Shown: positions 26,883 to 36,647 of the stretch, one piece after another
Position numbering within the stretch: the stretch's first letter is position 1
How the letters are laid out: the number at the start of each line of letters is the position of its first letter
DNA from: Ramlibacter sp.
GTDB taxonomy: Bacteria; Pseudomonadota; Gammaproteobacteria; Burkholderiales; Burkholderiaceae_C
NCBI GenBank assembly: GCA_013815685.1
Contig: JACDFR010000026.1
Span: 1 to 51,306, forward strand
Length of the DNA stretch: 51,306 nucleotides
Reading direction: 5' to 3'
The notes under the pieces: model-generated
Told to the model about the DNA's origin: nothing
Database searches by the model: none
The model's input: only the letters and a program-made list of their open reading frames with translations
Translations under genes and position numbers: made by a program

Positions 26883-27881
26883 CAGCGTGAACGCAGGCTT
26901 GCGCTCGCCCACTTCAGCTCCCCGCATGTTCACGATCGCCTCGGCGCGCCACGGCCGCAGCGCCTCGCGCTGCTGGCCATCGAGCCAGCCCAGCTGGTCG
27001 AGTACGGCCACGGTGGCGGCGTACACGGCCACCATGTTGCCGTCGGCGATCTTGAGCGCGAAGGCTTCGCCGCGGCTGCGGCTTGCCACCGCCTGCACGC
27101 CATCGGCCCCGACCTTGGTGACCCAGTCGCCGCGGCCGGCTCGCATGAAGGCCAGGTCGCTGCGGGCGGTGCCCGACACCAGCTCGGGGTGCGCAGTCAT
27201 CGCGTCGGCCAGCTGGGAAAAGCTGCCGCCGAACTCGGCGTCGGGCGATCCACAGGCCAGCCGCGCATAGCCGCGCGCCAGGTGGGCCAGCGGCATCGCG
27301 TAGTTGGGCGCCGAGCAGCCGTCGATGCCCATCTTCAGGTGTTGCGGGTCGAGCCCCACGGCCCGGGCCACATCGCGGCGCACCGCCTCCTGCAAGGGGT
27401 GCCCCGGTGCGACGTAGTCGGCCACCGGCCAGCCCTGCAGCACGCACATCGCGACGAAGCCGGCGTGCTTGCCGCTGCAATTGTGGTGGCGCTCGTCGTA
27501 CTGGCCGGGGGCGGGCGCGGGAGCGACGCCGAGGTCGGCGAACATCGGCACATGGCAGCCGCACTGCAAGGTCTTGTACGAAACGCCCGCCTTGTCCAGC
27601 ATGCCCTGCACCTGCTCCACATGCATCGGTTCGCCGCTGTGGCTGGCGCATAACATGGCGAGCTGCTCCTGGCTAAAGCCCAGCCGTTGCGGGCCGCCCG
27701 CTTCCATGAAAGGCAGCGCCTGCAGGGCCTTGAGCGTGGAACGGGTGAACGCCAGCCAGTGCGGATCGCCCGCCTGCGCAAGTACGCGGCCCTGGGTATC
27801 CGCCACGGCGACGGCGCCGAAGTGAAGGCATTCGGGCGTGCCGCCGCGCCGGGTTTCGATCAGGGGAACGAGGGAAGTCAT
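26871..27881 (-). CDS. Asparaginase (rhizobial AnsA/asparaginase II family)
   Basis: About 336 residues. Family motifs include FTRSTLKALQALPF, CASHSGEP, KTLQCGCHVP, HHNCSGKHAGF, GIDGCSAPNYAMPL and VTKVGADGVQAV. This matches the Rhizobium-type asparaginase, which hydrolyses asparagine to aspartate and ammonia and is unrelated to the bacterial type I/II enzymes. I start at 27881, the ATG before SLVPLIETRRGG; it is divergent from the biotinyl-carboxyltransferase gene across 41 bases. Confidence 0.9.
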   Translation of the reverse strand: MTSLVPLIETRRGGTPECLHFGAVAVADTQGRVLAQAGDPHWLAFTRSTLKALQALPFMEAGGPQRLGFSQEQLAMLCASHSGEPMHVEQVQGMLDKAGVSYKTLQCGCHVPMFADLGVAPAPAPGQYDERHHNCSGKHAGFVAMCVLQGWPVADYVAPGHPLQEAVRRDVARAVGLDPQHLKMGIDGCSAPNYAMPLAHLARGYARLACGSPDAEFGGSFSQLADAMTAHPELVSGTARSDLAFMRAGRGDWVTKVGADGVQAVASRSRGEAFALKIADGNMVAVYAATVAVLDQLGWLDGQQREALRPWRAEAIVNMRGAEVGERKPAFTLSGQ

Positions 27882-27922
27882 GGAGGGGATTATCGGGCAG
27901 CGCTTTGCTTCACAATGCCCGC

Positions 27923-29710
27923 ATGAAACAGCTGTGCTCTCCCTTGCAGGCCCGGATCGTGCAATGGCGGGTCGAGCCCGGCGCCACCGTGGCCGCGGGC
28001 GACGTCGTGGTGATCCTCGAAGCGATGAAGATGGAGCACGAACTGCGCGCGCCCGAGGACGGCCGCGTTCGCGAGCTGCTGTTCGCCGCCGGCGAACCGG
28101 TGAATGAAGGCGACCTGCTGCTGATTGCAGAGGCGGCGGCGCCGGGCACCGCCGCCGTTGCGAGCGCGGCAACCGTGACGCCCGCTGCGGACAACCTCGT
28201 TCGGGCCGACCTGCAGCGCGTGATCGATCGCCACGCGTTCACGCTCGATGCGAGCCGCCCCGAGGCCGTCGCCCGCCGCCACGCGCTGGGGCAGCGCACG
28301 GCGCGCGAGAACATCGCCGGCCTCTGCGACGGCGGCACCTTCATCGAATACGGCGCGCTGGCCGTGGCCGCGCAGCGCAGCCGCCGCAGCGAAGACGACC
28401 TTGTCCGCAACACGCCCGCCGATGGCATGGTGACGGGCATCGGCAACATCAACGGCGCCTGGTTCGGGCCGGCGCGAAGCCGCGCCGTGGTGATGGCTTA
28501 CGACGCGACGGTGCTGGCCGGCACGCAGGGCATGCGCAACCACCAGAAGACCGACCGCCTGCTGGGGCTGGCGCTGAAGAACCGGTTGCCCGTGGTGCTG
28601 TTCGCCGAAGGCGGCGGCGGCCGGCCGGGCGACACCGACATGCCCATCGTGGCCGGCCTGCACGTGCCCACCTTCGCCGGCTTCGCGCGCCTGAACGGCG
28701 AGGTGCCGGTGGTCGGCATCGCCGGCGGGCGCTGCTTCGCGGGCAACGCGGCGCTGCTGGGCTGCAGCGACGTGATCATCGCCACGCGCAACAGCAACAT
28801 CGGCATGGGCGGCCCGGCCATGGTCGAAGGCGGTGGCCTGGGCGTGTTCCGCCCCGAAGAGATCGGGCCGAGCGAAGTGCAGCATGCCAACGGCGTGATC
28901 GACGTGCTGGTGGAAGACGAAGCCGCCGCGGTGGCCGCGGCCAGGCACTGCCTGTCGTTCTTTCAAGGCGCGATCGACACGTTCCAGGCGCCGGATTCGC
29001 CGGCCTTGCGCGGGCTGGTGCCGGAGAACCGCCTGCGCGTGTACGACACGCGGGCCGTGATGGCCGGGCTGGCCGACACGGGCACGCTGTTCGGACTGCG
29101 CACCGGCTACGGCCAGGGTATTCACACGGCACTGGCCCGCATCGAGGGCCGCCCCGTCGGCATCATGGCCAGCAACCCGCAGCACCTGGGCGGCGCCATC
29201 GACCCCGACGCGGCCGAGAAAGCGACGCGTTTCATGCGGTTGTGCAATATGCACGGCTTGCCGCTGGTCAGCCTGGTCGACACGCCCGGCTTCATGGTCG
29301 GGCCCGAGACGGAACAGCGCGGCCAGGTGCGGCACGCCGGCGGCATGTTCGTCGCGGCCGCGCAGCTGCGCGTACCTTTTTTCAGCGTGGTGCTGCGCAA
29401 GGGCTACGGCCTGGGTGCGATGGCGATGGCGGCGGGCGGCTTCCATGCGCCCGACTTCACGGTGGCCTGGCCCACCGGCGAATTCGGCGCGATGGGCCTG
29501 GAGGGCGCGGTGAAGCTGGGCTTCAGGAAGGAGCTGGAAGCCGTGCCGGCCGGCCCGGAGCGCGACGCGCTGTACCAAAGGCTGGTGGCGCAGCAGTATG
29601 AGAGGGGGCAGGCAATGAACATGGCCGCCACCCTGGAGATCGACGCCGTGATCGACCCGGCGCAGACCCGCGCCTGGCTGGCGGGGGGGTTGGCGGCCGC
29701 CGGACGCTGA
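27923..29710 (+). CDS. Biotinyl domain fused to acyl-CoA carboxyltransferase
   Basis: About 595 residues. The N-terminal 75 residues are a biotinyl/lipoyl domain with the biotinylation site EAMKMEH (Lys36). The rest is a full carboxyltransferase with both halves: acyl-CoA side (GGGRPGDTDMP, AGNAALLGCSDVII, NIGMGGPAMVEGGG) and carboxybiotin side (LVSLVDTPGFMVG, YGLGAMAMAAGG, WPTGEFGAMGLEGAV). It would transfer CO2 from biotin to an acyl-CoA. No biotin carboxylase gene lies nearby, so that subunit must come from elsewhere. The carrier domain at the N-terminus of the transferase is an uncommon order. Confidence 0.87.
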   Translation: MKQLCSPLQARIVQWRVEPGATVAAGDVVVILEAMKMEHELRAPEDGRVRELLFAAGEPVNEGDLLLIAEAAAPGTAAVASAATVTPAADNLVRADLQRVIDRHAFTLDASRPEAVARRHALGQRTARENIAGLCDGGTFIEYGALAVAAQRSRRSEDDLVRNTPADGMVTGIGNINGAWFGPARSRAVVMAYDATVLAGTQGMRNHQKTDRLLGLALKNRLPVVLFAEGGGGRPGDTDMPIVAGLHVPTFAGFARLNGEVPVVGIAGGRCFAGNAALLGCSDVIIATRNSNIGMGGPAMVEGGGLGVFRPEEIGPSEVQHANGVIDVLVEDEAAAVAAARHCLSFFQGAIDTFQAPDSPALRGLVPENRLRVYDTRAVMAGLADTGTLFGLRTGYGQGIHTALARIEGRPVGIMASNPQHLGGAIDPDAAEKATRFMRLCNMHGLPLVSLVDTPGFMVGPETEQRGQVRHAGGMFVAAAQLRVPFFSVVLRKGYGLGAMAMAAGGFHAPDFTVAWPTGEFGAMGLEGAVKLGFRKELEAVPAGPERDALYQRLVAQQYERGQAMNMAATLEIDAVIDPAQTRAWLAGGLAAAGR

Positions 29711-29764
29711 TGCGTGCAAGTGCGGCGCTTCACTGTTTACATATCCGCTACAAGGCGCCAGCTA

Positions 29765-30481
29765 CTACGAGGATGGGCAACTCTGGGGCGAGAACTCGAA
29801 CCGCGGCGATGCCGCGCCCAGCACCCCGGTCTCGGCCGTGACCCCCCAAGCCTGCCGCAAATCTTGCGCAAGCGCTGCGATCAGCCTCGCTACATCTTCC
29901 GGCGCGGCGGCATGCAACCCTTCGGCAACGATCAGCACCTGCGCCGTGTCGCTTCGCACCGCCGAATATGCGCTCTGCCGATGGGCCCATCGCCGGGCGT
30001 GGGCGTTGCCGGCCGCGTCGGCGAAGATCACTTCCTCGCGTTGCGGGTTCTCTGTTTCGCCGGAAAACCCCAGGTAGCTCTCGTCGCCCCGCGCGTGCCG
30101 AACCTCCAGGCCATGCGCAATCCTGGAAACATCGAACACGGCCACCGGGACGGCGTAGGCCAGCGAGAGCGCATTGCACAGGTCGACCAGCGGGTGCAGG
30201 CGGGGCAGCGCGCCCTCTTTCCTGAAGCGGCGCAGCAGCGATTCGGATGCGCACCGGTACTGGGTGGGTTTGAGCCCCATTTTCGAGAACGCCCGCCGCC
30301 AGGCCTGGATCTCGGGCAACTCGCCTGCACCGCTCGCCGCCAGCCTGGCTTGCGCGACGGCGTTGAATCGGTCGATGGCGGCGTCCACGTGGGCATCGCT
30401 GGTGATGCCCTGCGCGAACAACACGCCGGGCACCAGTTCGGGGAAGTCGCGCCAGATCTCGGGGCTGTGGTGAAAGAGCAT
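29765..30481 (-). CDS. B3/B4 (tRNA-binding) domain protein
   Basis: About 238 residues. It matches the stand-alone B3/4 domain otherwise found in phenylalanyl-tRNA synthetase beta: WRRAFSKMGLKPTQYRCASESLLRRF, PRLHPLVDLCNALSLAYAVPVAVFD, and a C-terminal part with ARRWAHRQSAYSAV. Stand-alone members may edit mischarged tRNA or bind small molecules; the role is not established. It follows the AraC gene by 24 bases and is probably co-transcribed. Confidence 0.83.
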   Translation of the reverse strand: MLFHHSPEIWRDFPELVPGVLFAQGITSDAHVDAAIDRFNAVAQARLAASGAGELPEIQAWRRAFSKMGLKPTQYRCASESLLRRFRKEGALPRLHPLVDLCNALSLAYAVPVAVFDVSRIAHGLEVRHARGDESYLGFSGETENPQREEVIFADAAGNAHARRWAHRQSAYSAVRSDTAQVLIVAEGLHAAAPEDVARLIAALAQDLRQAWGVTAETGVLGAASPRFEFSPQSCPSS

Positions 30482-30505
30482 GCCCGCAGTCTGGCCGCTG
30501 CCGGG

Positions 30506-31357
30506 TCAAGCCGTCTTGAACGTTATTGCAGCCCCGCCCCGAGCGGCCTTTTGCCACGCCCCGGGTGTGAAGCCGAACTGGCGCATGAAGATGCGCGTCA
30601 TGTGGCTCTGGTCGGCGAACCCGCTGACCGAAGCCGCCGTGGCCAAGGCCAATCCCTGATGGATCGATGCCCTGGCCCGTTCGGCCCTCAGCTGTATCAG
30701 CCAGGCGTGGGGCGTGAGGCCATACACCTTCTGGAACCGCCTGATCAGCTGGTACTTGCTCAGCCCGGCCATCGTGGCCAATTCGCCCAGCGACGGCACA
30801 TCGACCGGGTCGTCCGCCAGCCGGTCGCGAATCCGGATAACGTCGGCACCGGCGTCGTGCGAGATGCCGCGGTTCGAATGCAGGTCCCGCAGCAGCGCGC
30901 AGGTCTGCACCAGCGATTCCTCGCAGGCCAGGCGATCCACTTCCGTGCAGCGGCTGCGGTTCCAGGCCTCGATGCAAGCCAGCAGCCGGGCGAGTGCACC
31001 GCCCAGGCGCGGATCGCGGATGACAGGCCGTGTGATCTCGGTCCCAGCGCAATCACCCCCCGCCATCGCCGCCAGCACGGCCGCATCGAAAAACACGATG
31101 CGCCACCGCCGCGAGGCCGCGCCCAAGGGGCGGCCGTCGTGGACTTCGCCCGGGTTCGTGGCGATCAGGTCGCCGGCGTAAGCCTCGACATCGCCCCGCC
31201 CGCTGGCCGAAAGCTGCGCGCCCTCGTCGATCATCCCCAGGCCGTAGGTCGCGTGCCAATGACGGCCGTAGTGGCGGGCACTGGCAATATGCGTGGCGTA
31301 GACACCCGCCCAGGGCGACGCAAGGACCTGCGAGCGATGGAGCGGGGCGCTGTGCAT
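30506..31357 (-). CDS. AraC-family transcriptional regulator
   Basis: About 283 residues. An N-terminal AraC-type cupin (roughly residues 15-110; HWHATYGLGMIDEGAQ, NPGEVHDGRP) is followed by two helix-turn-helix motifs (SLGELATMAGLSKYQLIRRF and AASVSGFADQSHMTRIFMRQ, then FGFTPGAW). It likely controls the B3/B4 gene downstream. The start at 31357 gives the expected family length. The ORF runs on upstream in frame into the SDR remnant, which is not part of this protein. Confidence 0.9.
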   Translation of the reverse strand: MHSAPLHRSQVLASPWAGVYATHIASARHYGRHWHATYGLGMIDEGAQLSASGRGDVEAYAGDLIATNPGEVHDGRPLGAASRRWRIVFFDAAVLAAMAGGDCAGTEITRPVIRDPRLGGALARLLACIEAWNRSRCTEVDRLACEESLVQTCALLRDLHSNRGISHDAGADVIRIRDRLADDPVDVPSLGELATMAGLSKYQLIRRFQKVYGLTPHAWLIQLRAERARASIHQGLALATAASVSGFADQSHMTRIFMRQFGFTPGAWQKAARGGAAITFKTA

Positions 31358-31373
31358 GCCCCAGCATACACAG

Positions 31374-31839
31374 TCAGAGCGTGGTGAGCCCGCCGTCCAG
31401 AACCAGTTCGCTGCCCACGGCGTAGGCCGACTCGTCCGAAGCGAGGTACACCGCCGCGCCGGCGATCTCCTCGGGGGTACCGAACCGACGGACCGGCACC
31501 TGGCCCACCAGCGAGTCGATGGACCGGTCGGAGCTCCTCGTCCCATTGGTCCAGCGGCTTGAAGACGCCGATGCCGGCATGGATGAAAGCGACATCGAGC
31601 CGGCCGAAGACTTCGGCCAGGGTATGGGCCAGCCGCTTCTGGTCCTGTACGTTGCCGGCGTCGACCTTCGTGAAGATGACTTCGGCGCCCAGCTCATGCC
31701 GGGCCTGGGCCAGGGTGTCGGCATTCAGGCCGGTCACCGCGGCCCGCGCGCCTTCGGCCAGGAGCCGGCGGGCCGTGGCCAGCCCGATGCCGCTGGTACC
31801 GCCGGTGATGAGCGCGCGCTTGCCTTGGAGTCTGTTCAT
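31374..31839 (-). pseudogene. Short-chain dehydrogenase remnant with internal deletion and frameshift
   Basis: From the ATG at 31839 (AGGAAAGA upstream), about 100 codons encode a normal SDR N-terminus: RALITGGTSGIGLATARRLL and [20 protein letters not shown]. The frame then shifts. A second frame supplies a typical SDR C-terminus: [32 protein letters not shown], stop at 31374. The middle 80 or so residues, including the catalytic Ser and YxxxK, are absent. It cannot be an active enzyme as read. Confidence 0.85.
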
Positions 31840-31928
31840 GGAATCTTTCCTCGTGCTTTGGATAAAAACGCGAGTAGGCTTTGCGCGATCACAGCGACCG
31901 GCGAGTGGATCGCCGCCATGCAGGCAAC

Positions 31929-32204
31929 TCATCGCCAGCCGGCCACGCGCTGTGCGTGCGATGCCATGCGGGGCAAGTTGAACCAGCAGTCGTAATCGCC
32001 GGCGCAATGCCGGTGCACGAAGCTGGTCAAGCCTTCGCCTTCCAGCGCAAGATGCTGCATCATCAGAACCTTCGCGAGGCCGGGGCGCTTGGCGGTATAG
32101 ACGAACACCCGAGCGTCATGGCGAAAGCGCAGGCGAATGAAACCCGGCCCCATCTCGTAGTGGCTCACGCCGTCGCTGCCGCCGCCCCTGCCGTACACCT
32201 GCAT
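31929..32204 (-). CDS. Small hypothetical protein (91 aa)
   Basis: About 91 residues with a mixed alpha/beta look (GFIRLRFRHDARVFVYTA, LAKVLMMQHLALEGEGLTSF). It resembles KTSC-type small domains faintly, which I do not claim. GGAG sits about seven bases before the ATG at 32204, supporting that start over one five codons earlier. It is upstream of the SDR remnant on the same strand. Confidence 0.6.
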   Translation of the reverse strand: MQVYGRGGGSDGVSHYEMGPGFIRLRFRHDARVFVYTAKRPGLAKVLMMQHLALEGEGLTSFVHRHCAGDYDCWFNLPRMASHAQRVAGWR

Positions 32205-32297
32205 GGCTTCTCTCCACAAACCCTATCCGATGGGACAATCCGGACGTATTGACCGACGCGTGCACAGCGACTGTGTACACGTCAACAGCACGGCAAG

Positions 32298-32344
32298 AAC
32301 AGCGGTGTGTGGCAGGCGAGCTCGCGAAGCCGCACACCGCTGTT
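32298..32344. terminator. Large hairpin, possible bidirectional terminator
   Basis: Positions 32298-32313 (AACAGCGGTGTG then TGGC) pair with 32329-32344 with a single mismatch, leaving a 15-base loop. The right side is followed by a short T-rich run (TTTATTG). It lies immediately after the stop of the NodT remnant. Confidence 0.5.
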
Positions 32345-32508
32345 TATTGTCCGCCAGCCAGCGCCCGCACGCTGGTGTGGAATTGCAATTCCCCACCCAA
32401 AGTGCGACTCAGCCCTACGGTGGCCTGGTACTGGCTGGCCCGCACTTGCAGTGCCTGCCGCCGGCTGATCAGTTCGTTGCGGCGAGCGTCGAGCGTCGAC
32501 CAACATGG
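32344..32508 (-). pseudogene. C-terminal remnant of a NodT/TolC-type outer membrane efflux protein
   Basis: About 50 codons encode LDARRNELISRRQALQVRAS and then VGLSRTLGGEL, the pattern that closes the last long helix of RND outer-membrane factors. No start, signal peptide or earlier domain is present upstream; instead the DUF3597 gene begins in another frame. The remainder of the gene appears to have been deleted. Confidence 0.65.
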
Positions 32509-32528
32509 GAGGCAAGCGGGCGGACCGC

Positions 32529-32984
32529 CTAGTCCTTCAGATCGGCCGGCACCTTGCCGCCGTTTTCTTCCAGCTTCCTCATCACCTGCTTGTGCAGCCA
32601 GATGTTCATGGTCGCGGAGTCGTTCTTGTCGCCGCTGTACTTCAACTCGTCCGCCAGTTCCTTGCGCTCCTGCAGGCTGCTGTCGAGACCGAGCAATTTC
32701 ATCAGGTCGACGATGGAGGTGCGCCAGTTCAGCTTTTGCGAGTTCTGCGAAGCCATGCCGTCCAGCAGCTTCTCGACGTCCACGCGCTCCATGGCGGCAG
32801 CCGCCGCGGGTGCGGCCTGCGCAGCGCCAACGGTGCCCTGCTGGGCCGGCGCGCCTGGAACTGCGCCCGCACCCGCGGGCTGCGATGTCGCAGCGGTGCC
32901 CGCGGGAGCGGCTTGCGCCGCGGGCGGCTGGGCGGCCTGGGCCTGGGGGAAGATGCGGCCGAATATTTTTCCGAGGATGCTCAT
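32529..32984 (-). CDS. DUF3597 family protein
   Basis: About 151 residues. A short N-terminal helix (MSILGKIFGRIFPQ), an Ala/Pro/Gly/Gln linker (about 17-65), then the conserved domain: VDVEKLLDGMASQNSQKLNW, SIVDLMKLLGLDSSL, RKELADELKYSG, NIWLHKQVMRKLEENGG. This matches DUF3597, a small cytoplasmic or envelope-associated family of unknown function. Confidence 0.88.
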   Translation of the reverse strand: MSILGKIFGRIFPQAQAAQPPAAQAAPAGTAATSQPAGAGAVPGAPAQQGTVGAAQAAPAAAAAMERVDVEKLLDGMASQNSQKLNWRTSIVDLMKLLGLDSSLQERKELADELKYSGDKNDSATMNIWLHKQVMRKLEENGGKVPADLKD

Positions 32985-33111
32985 GAAATTTCCTTGACGA
33001 GAAGGGCAACTTTGCCTGGACCGATGCTGACGGCTTGGCGACCGCAGGGTTGTCGGACGATGGAGCGCCTCGTCCCGGCCGACGTCTTACGCCACGCGGG
33101 GCGGCCGTCGC

Positions 33112-33869
33112 CTAGCTCTTCAACCGGTACCCGGTCTTGAAAATCCAGGCCACGATGGCCAGGCAGATCGCCATGAAGAGCACGGTCATCGCCAGGCTGA
33201 TGCCGACGCCGACGTCGGCCGTGCCATAGAAGCTCCAGCGGAAGCCGCTGATCAGGTAGACCACCGGATTGAACAAGGTCACCTTCTGCCACAGCGGCGG
33301 CAGCATGTCGATCGAATAGAAGCTGCCGCCCAGAAAGGCCAGCGGCGTGATGATCAGGGTGGGGACGAACTGCAGCTTCTCGAACCCGTCGGCCCAGATG
33401 CCGATGATGAAGCCCAGCAGGCTGAAGGTGATCGCGGTGAGCAGCAGGAAGGTAAGCATCCAGACCGGGTGCTGGATGCGCAGCGGCACGAACAGCGCCG
33501 CCGTGGCGAGGATGATCAGGCCCAGGATGACCGACTTGGTGGCCGCCGCGCCGACGTAACTCACCACGATATCGAGCGTGGAAACCGGCGCCGAGAGCAA
33601 CTCGTAGATGGTGCCGGTGAACTTCGGAAAATAGATGCCGAACGACGCGTTGGACACGCTTTGCGTCAGTATGGAGAGCATCACCAGCCCCGGCACGATG
33701 AAGGCGCCATAGCTCACGCCTCCCGCCTCCGGGATGCGCGAGCCGATGGCGGCGCCGAACACCACGAAGTAGAGCGAGGTGGACACAACGGGGGAGACGA
33801 TGCTTTGCAGCAGCGTGCGCCAGGTGCGCGCCATCTCGAACCGGTAGATCGCGCGGACAGCTTGCAGAT

Positions 33870-33873
<4 letters not shown>
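33112..33873 (-). CDS. ABC-2 type transporter permease
   Basis: About 253 residues with six hydrophobic segments and ABC-2 permease signatures ([64 protein letters not shown], read in parts). It forms the membrane part of an exporter with the ATPase encoded just upstream; the two genes overlap by four bases. The substrate is unknown, as for most DrrB/NodJ-like members. Confidence 0.9.
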
Positions 33874-34799
<926 letters not shown>

Positions 34800-34831
34800 G
34801 CGCGCGACGATACCCGATCCGACCTGCCAGA

Positions 34832-35092
34832 TTGGCGCATGCTGAATTCCTCTCGCTCAATCCCAATAACAAGATCCCCGCCATCCTCGACCCCGCAGGG
34901 CCCTGGACCATGGGCGGCAACGACACCATCGCCGACATCAATACCTTTCCGTGGGTGCGCAACCTGGTTGGCTTCTATGGCGCGGGCGACCTCGTGGGCT
35001 TCGCGGACTTCGCCCACGTCAAGCGGGCTCTCGATGCTTTTGCCGCTCGCCCCGCCGTGATTCGCGGCCTCGACACTCCTCGAAAGGCCTAG
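34832..35092 (+). pseudogene. Glutathione S-transferase remnant (both ends truncated or deleted)
   Basis: The reading begins in the thioredoxin-fold part ([16 protein letters not shown]). It then jumps to the C-terminal helical part (GGNDTIADINTFPWVRNL, HVKRALDAFAARPAVIRGLD). The glutathione-binding N-terminal 40 residues and about 90 residues between the two parts are missing. Intact YfcG-type GSTs have about 210-230 residues. The frame across the join is preserved, so a short peptide could be made, but not a functional enzyme. Confidence 0.8.
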
Positions 35093-35167
35093 CCCGGCGG
35101 CACCAGCTGACGCCGGGCATCGCTTTTGTCCGACAGGACGGAATTCACGGGCTGAAGCAACATCCTG

Positions 35168-36145
35168 ATGCACAAGGAACATTTTCGGCGCGAAAGGATG
35201 AAGGTCGTGACATGTGACACATCTCCCCGCAAAGGCCCTTCCCACGGCCTGCGGCGCCACTGCGTGCGCTTCTTGCTCATCCTGGTCGCGGCCGCCGGCG
35301 TCCCGGCCGCAGCCACCGACTACGCCAGCGATGGCGAAGCCCTGCGCGCCGAAGTGACGCGGCTGCGCGCGGAAAACGAGCAGTTGCGCCTGTCTCCCGC
35401 AGCGCTTGCCGCGGAGGTGGAATTCGCGGTGCGGGCCGAGGACGCCGACAAGGCCAAGGCGGCCCTGAAACGCCTGACCGACCGGTATCCGCTCAGCGCC
35501 GAGGCTGCATCGGCGGGCAAGCGCGTGGACGCCCTGCTGGCGCGCCAACGCGCCAGCCAGGACGAGACCCGGCGGTTTGCGGCACTGGGCTTCAAGGCCC
35601 TGCAGGTCAGGCCCTCCTTCGGCCACGGCGACATGACGATGGGGCTCACGGCGACGGGCGTTGTCAGGCGCTGGACTTTCGACATGCACGGGGACGGATG
35701 GCGCTTCCTCGACGCCGAGAAGGGCAGAAAGTACCTCACGGCCACTGTGCAGGTGAGTTCCAAGAACAAGGACCCGCAACTGTTCGGCATCGCCGCCTAC
35801 GTGGCCGACGGCGCCAAGCTCACCCATGTCGGCGCGGCGCGTTACCGCTTCATCCGCTGGCGCGACTACGGCGCATTCCTGGGCAACCATGCCGACTTCC
35901 GCAACGACTTCAGCCACAACTCGCGGATTCCCTTTTCGATCGGCGTGTCGGTGTCCGACGAGGAACTCAAGCGCCGCCCGGTGTACCTGGTCGCCACGCG
36001 TGAGGGTTGCCACCGCCGGCTTTACGAGCGCTTCGGGCAGCCGCCGATCCAGTACGTTCCCGTCACCTGCGAAAGCCTCAAGCCGACCCTGAGCGTCGCG
36101 GATTTCAAGAATGGGTCGCTCGCGATCCTCAAGCGGCTGGACTGA
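35168..36145 (+). CDS. Exported protein with short coiled coil, unknown function
   Basis: About 325 residues. A long basic N-terminus leads to a hydrophobic segment (FLLILVAAAGVPAAA) compatible with export, then a coiled coil (EALRAEVTRLRAENEQLRL), a helical segment, and a beta-rich C-terminal domain (from about residue 155) with two cysteines. Starts at 35168, 35198 or a GTG at 35207 are possible; none has a clear ribosome binding site. No family is recognised. The end overlaps the convergent SnoaL gene by 17 bases. Confidence 0.65.
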   Translation: MHKEHFRRERMKVVTCDTSPRKGPSHGLRRHCVRFLLILVAAAGVPAAATDYASDGEALRAEVTRLRAENEQLRLSPAALAAEVEFAVRAEDADKAKAALKRLTDRYPLSAEAASAGKRVDALLARQRASQDETRRFAALGFKALQVRPSFGHGDMTMGLTATGVVRRWTFDMHGDGWRFLDAEKGRKYLTATVQVSSKNKDPQLFGIAAYVADGAKLTHVGAARYRFIRWRDYGAFLGNHADFRNDFSHNSRIPFSIGVSVSDEELKRRPVYLVATREGCHRRLYERFGQPPIQYVPVTCESLKPTLSVADFKNGSLAILKRLD

Positions 36146-36563
36146 GTTCTCCGAAGATGCACCGGAAGCCACGTTGCGTGTCCATGTATTCGCGCATCCG
36201 GTGGATGCGGCCGTCCCGGGTCTCGATGACGAAGCAATAGTCGTTGTCGTAGTGCCTGCCATTCGCAAGCGTGGCCTGCAACCGGTGTTCCAGCACCGCC
36301 GTCGATCCTTCGGCGACCAGGCCGGTGAAGGTCAATTCCACATTGCTGACAAACAGGGTCTGGAACTCGTGGGCCATGAAGTGGGCGATGGTCTTGCGGT
36401 CCAGCAAATGCCCGGTGTGGCCCAGCGCCTTGGCTGTGGCGTTGCCGGGGGGCGCAATCCATACGGCATCTTCGGTGAAGGCAGCGGCAATCTGCTCGGG
36501 ATCTCGCGAGGCGAAGGCCTTCCACGCGTTCTTGACGATCTGTTGGGTGTCGGGCGTATCCAT
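36129..36563 (-). CDS. SnoaL/NTF2-like protein
   Basis: About 144 residues with an NTF2-like fold: helical start (TQQIVKNAWKAFASRDPEQI), FTEDAVWIAPP, then strands around VSNVELTFTGLVAEGSTAVL, YCFVIETRDGRIHRMREYMD. Such proteins are hydrolases, isomerases or binding proteins of many kinds; the substrate cannot be deduced. Confidence 0.83.
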   Translation of the reverse strand: MDTPDTQQIVKNAWKAFASRDPEQIAAAFTEDAVWIAPPGNATAKALGHTGHLLDRKTIAHFMAHEFQTLFVSNVELTFTGLVAEGSTAVLEHRLQATLANGRHYDNDYCFVIETRDGRIHRMREYMDTQRGFRCIFGELSPAA

Positions 36564-36647
36564 GGCAGCTCCAGTAAGAGTTGAAGTGCCATGGTCGCCC
36601 GGGGCCTGGCCCGCGTCTGGCCGTTTTCGGACCTGTTCATCCGCTGC

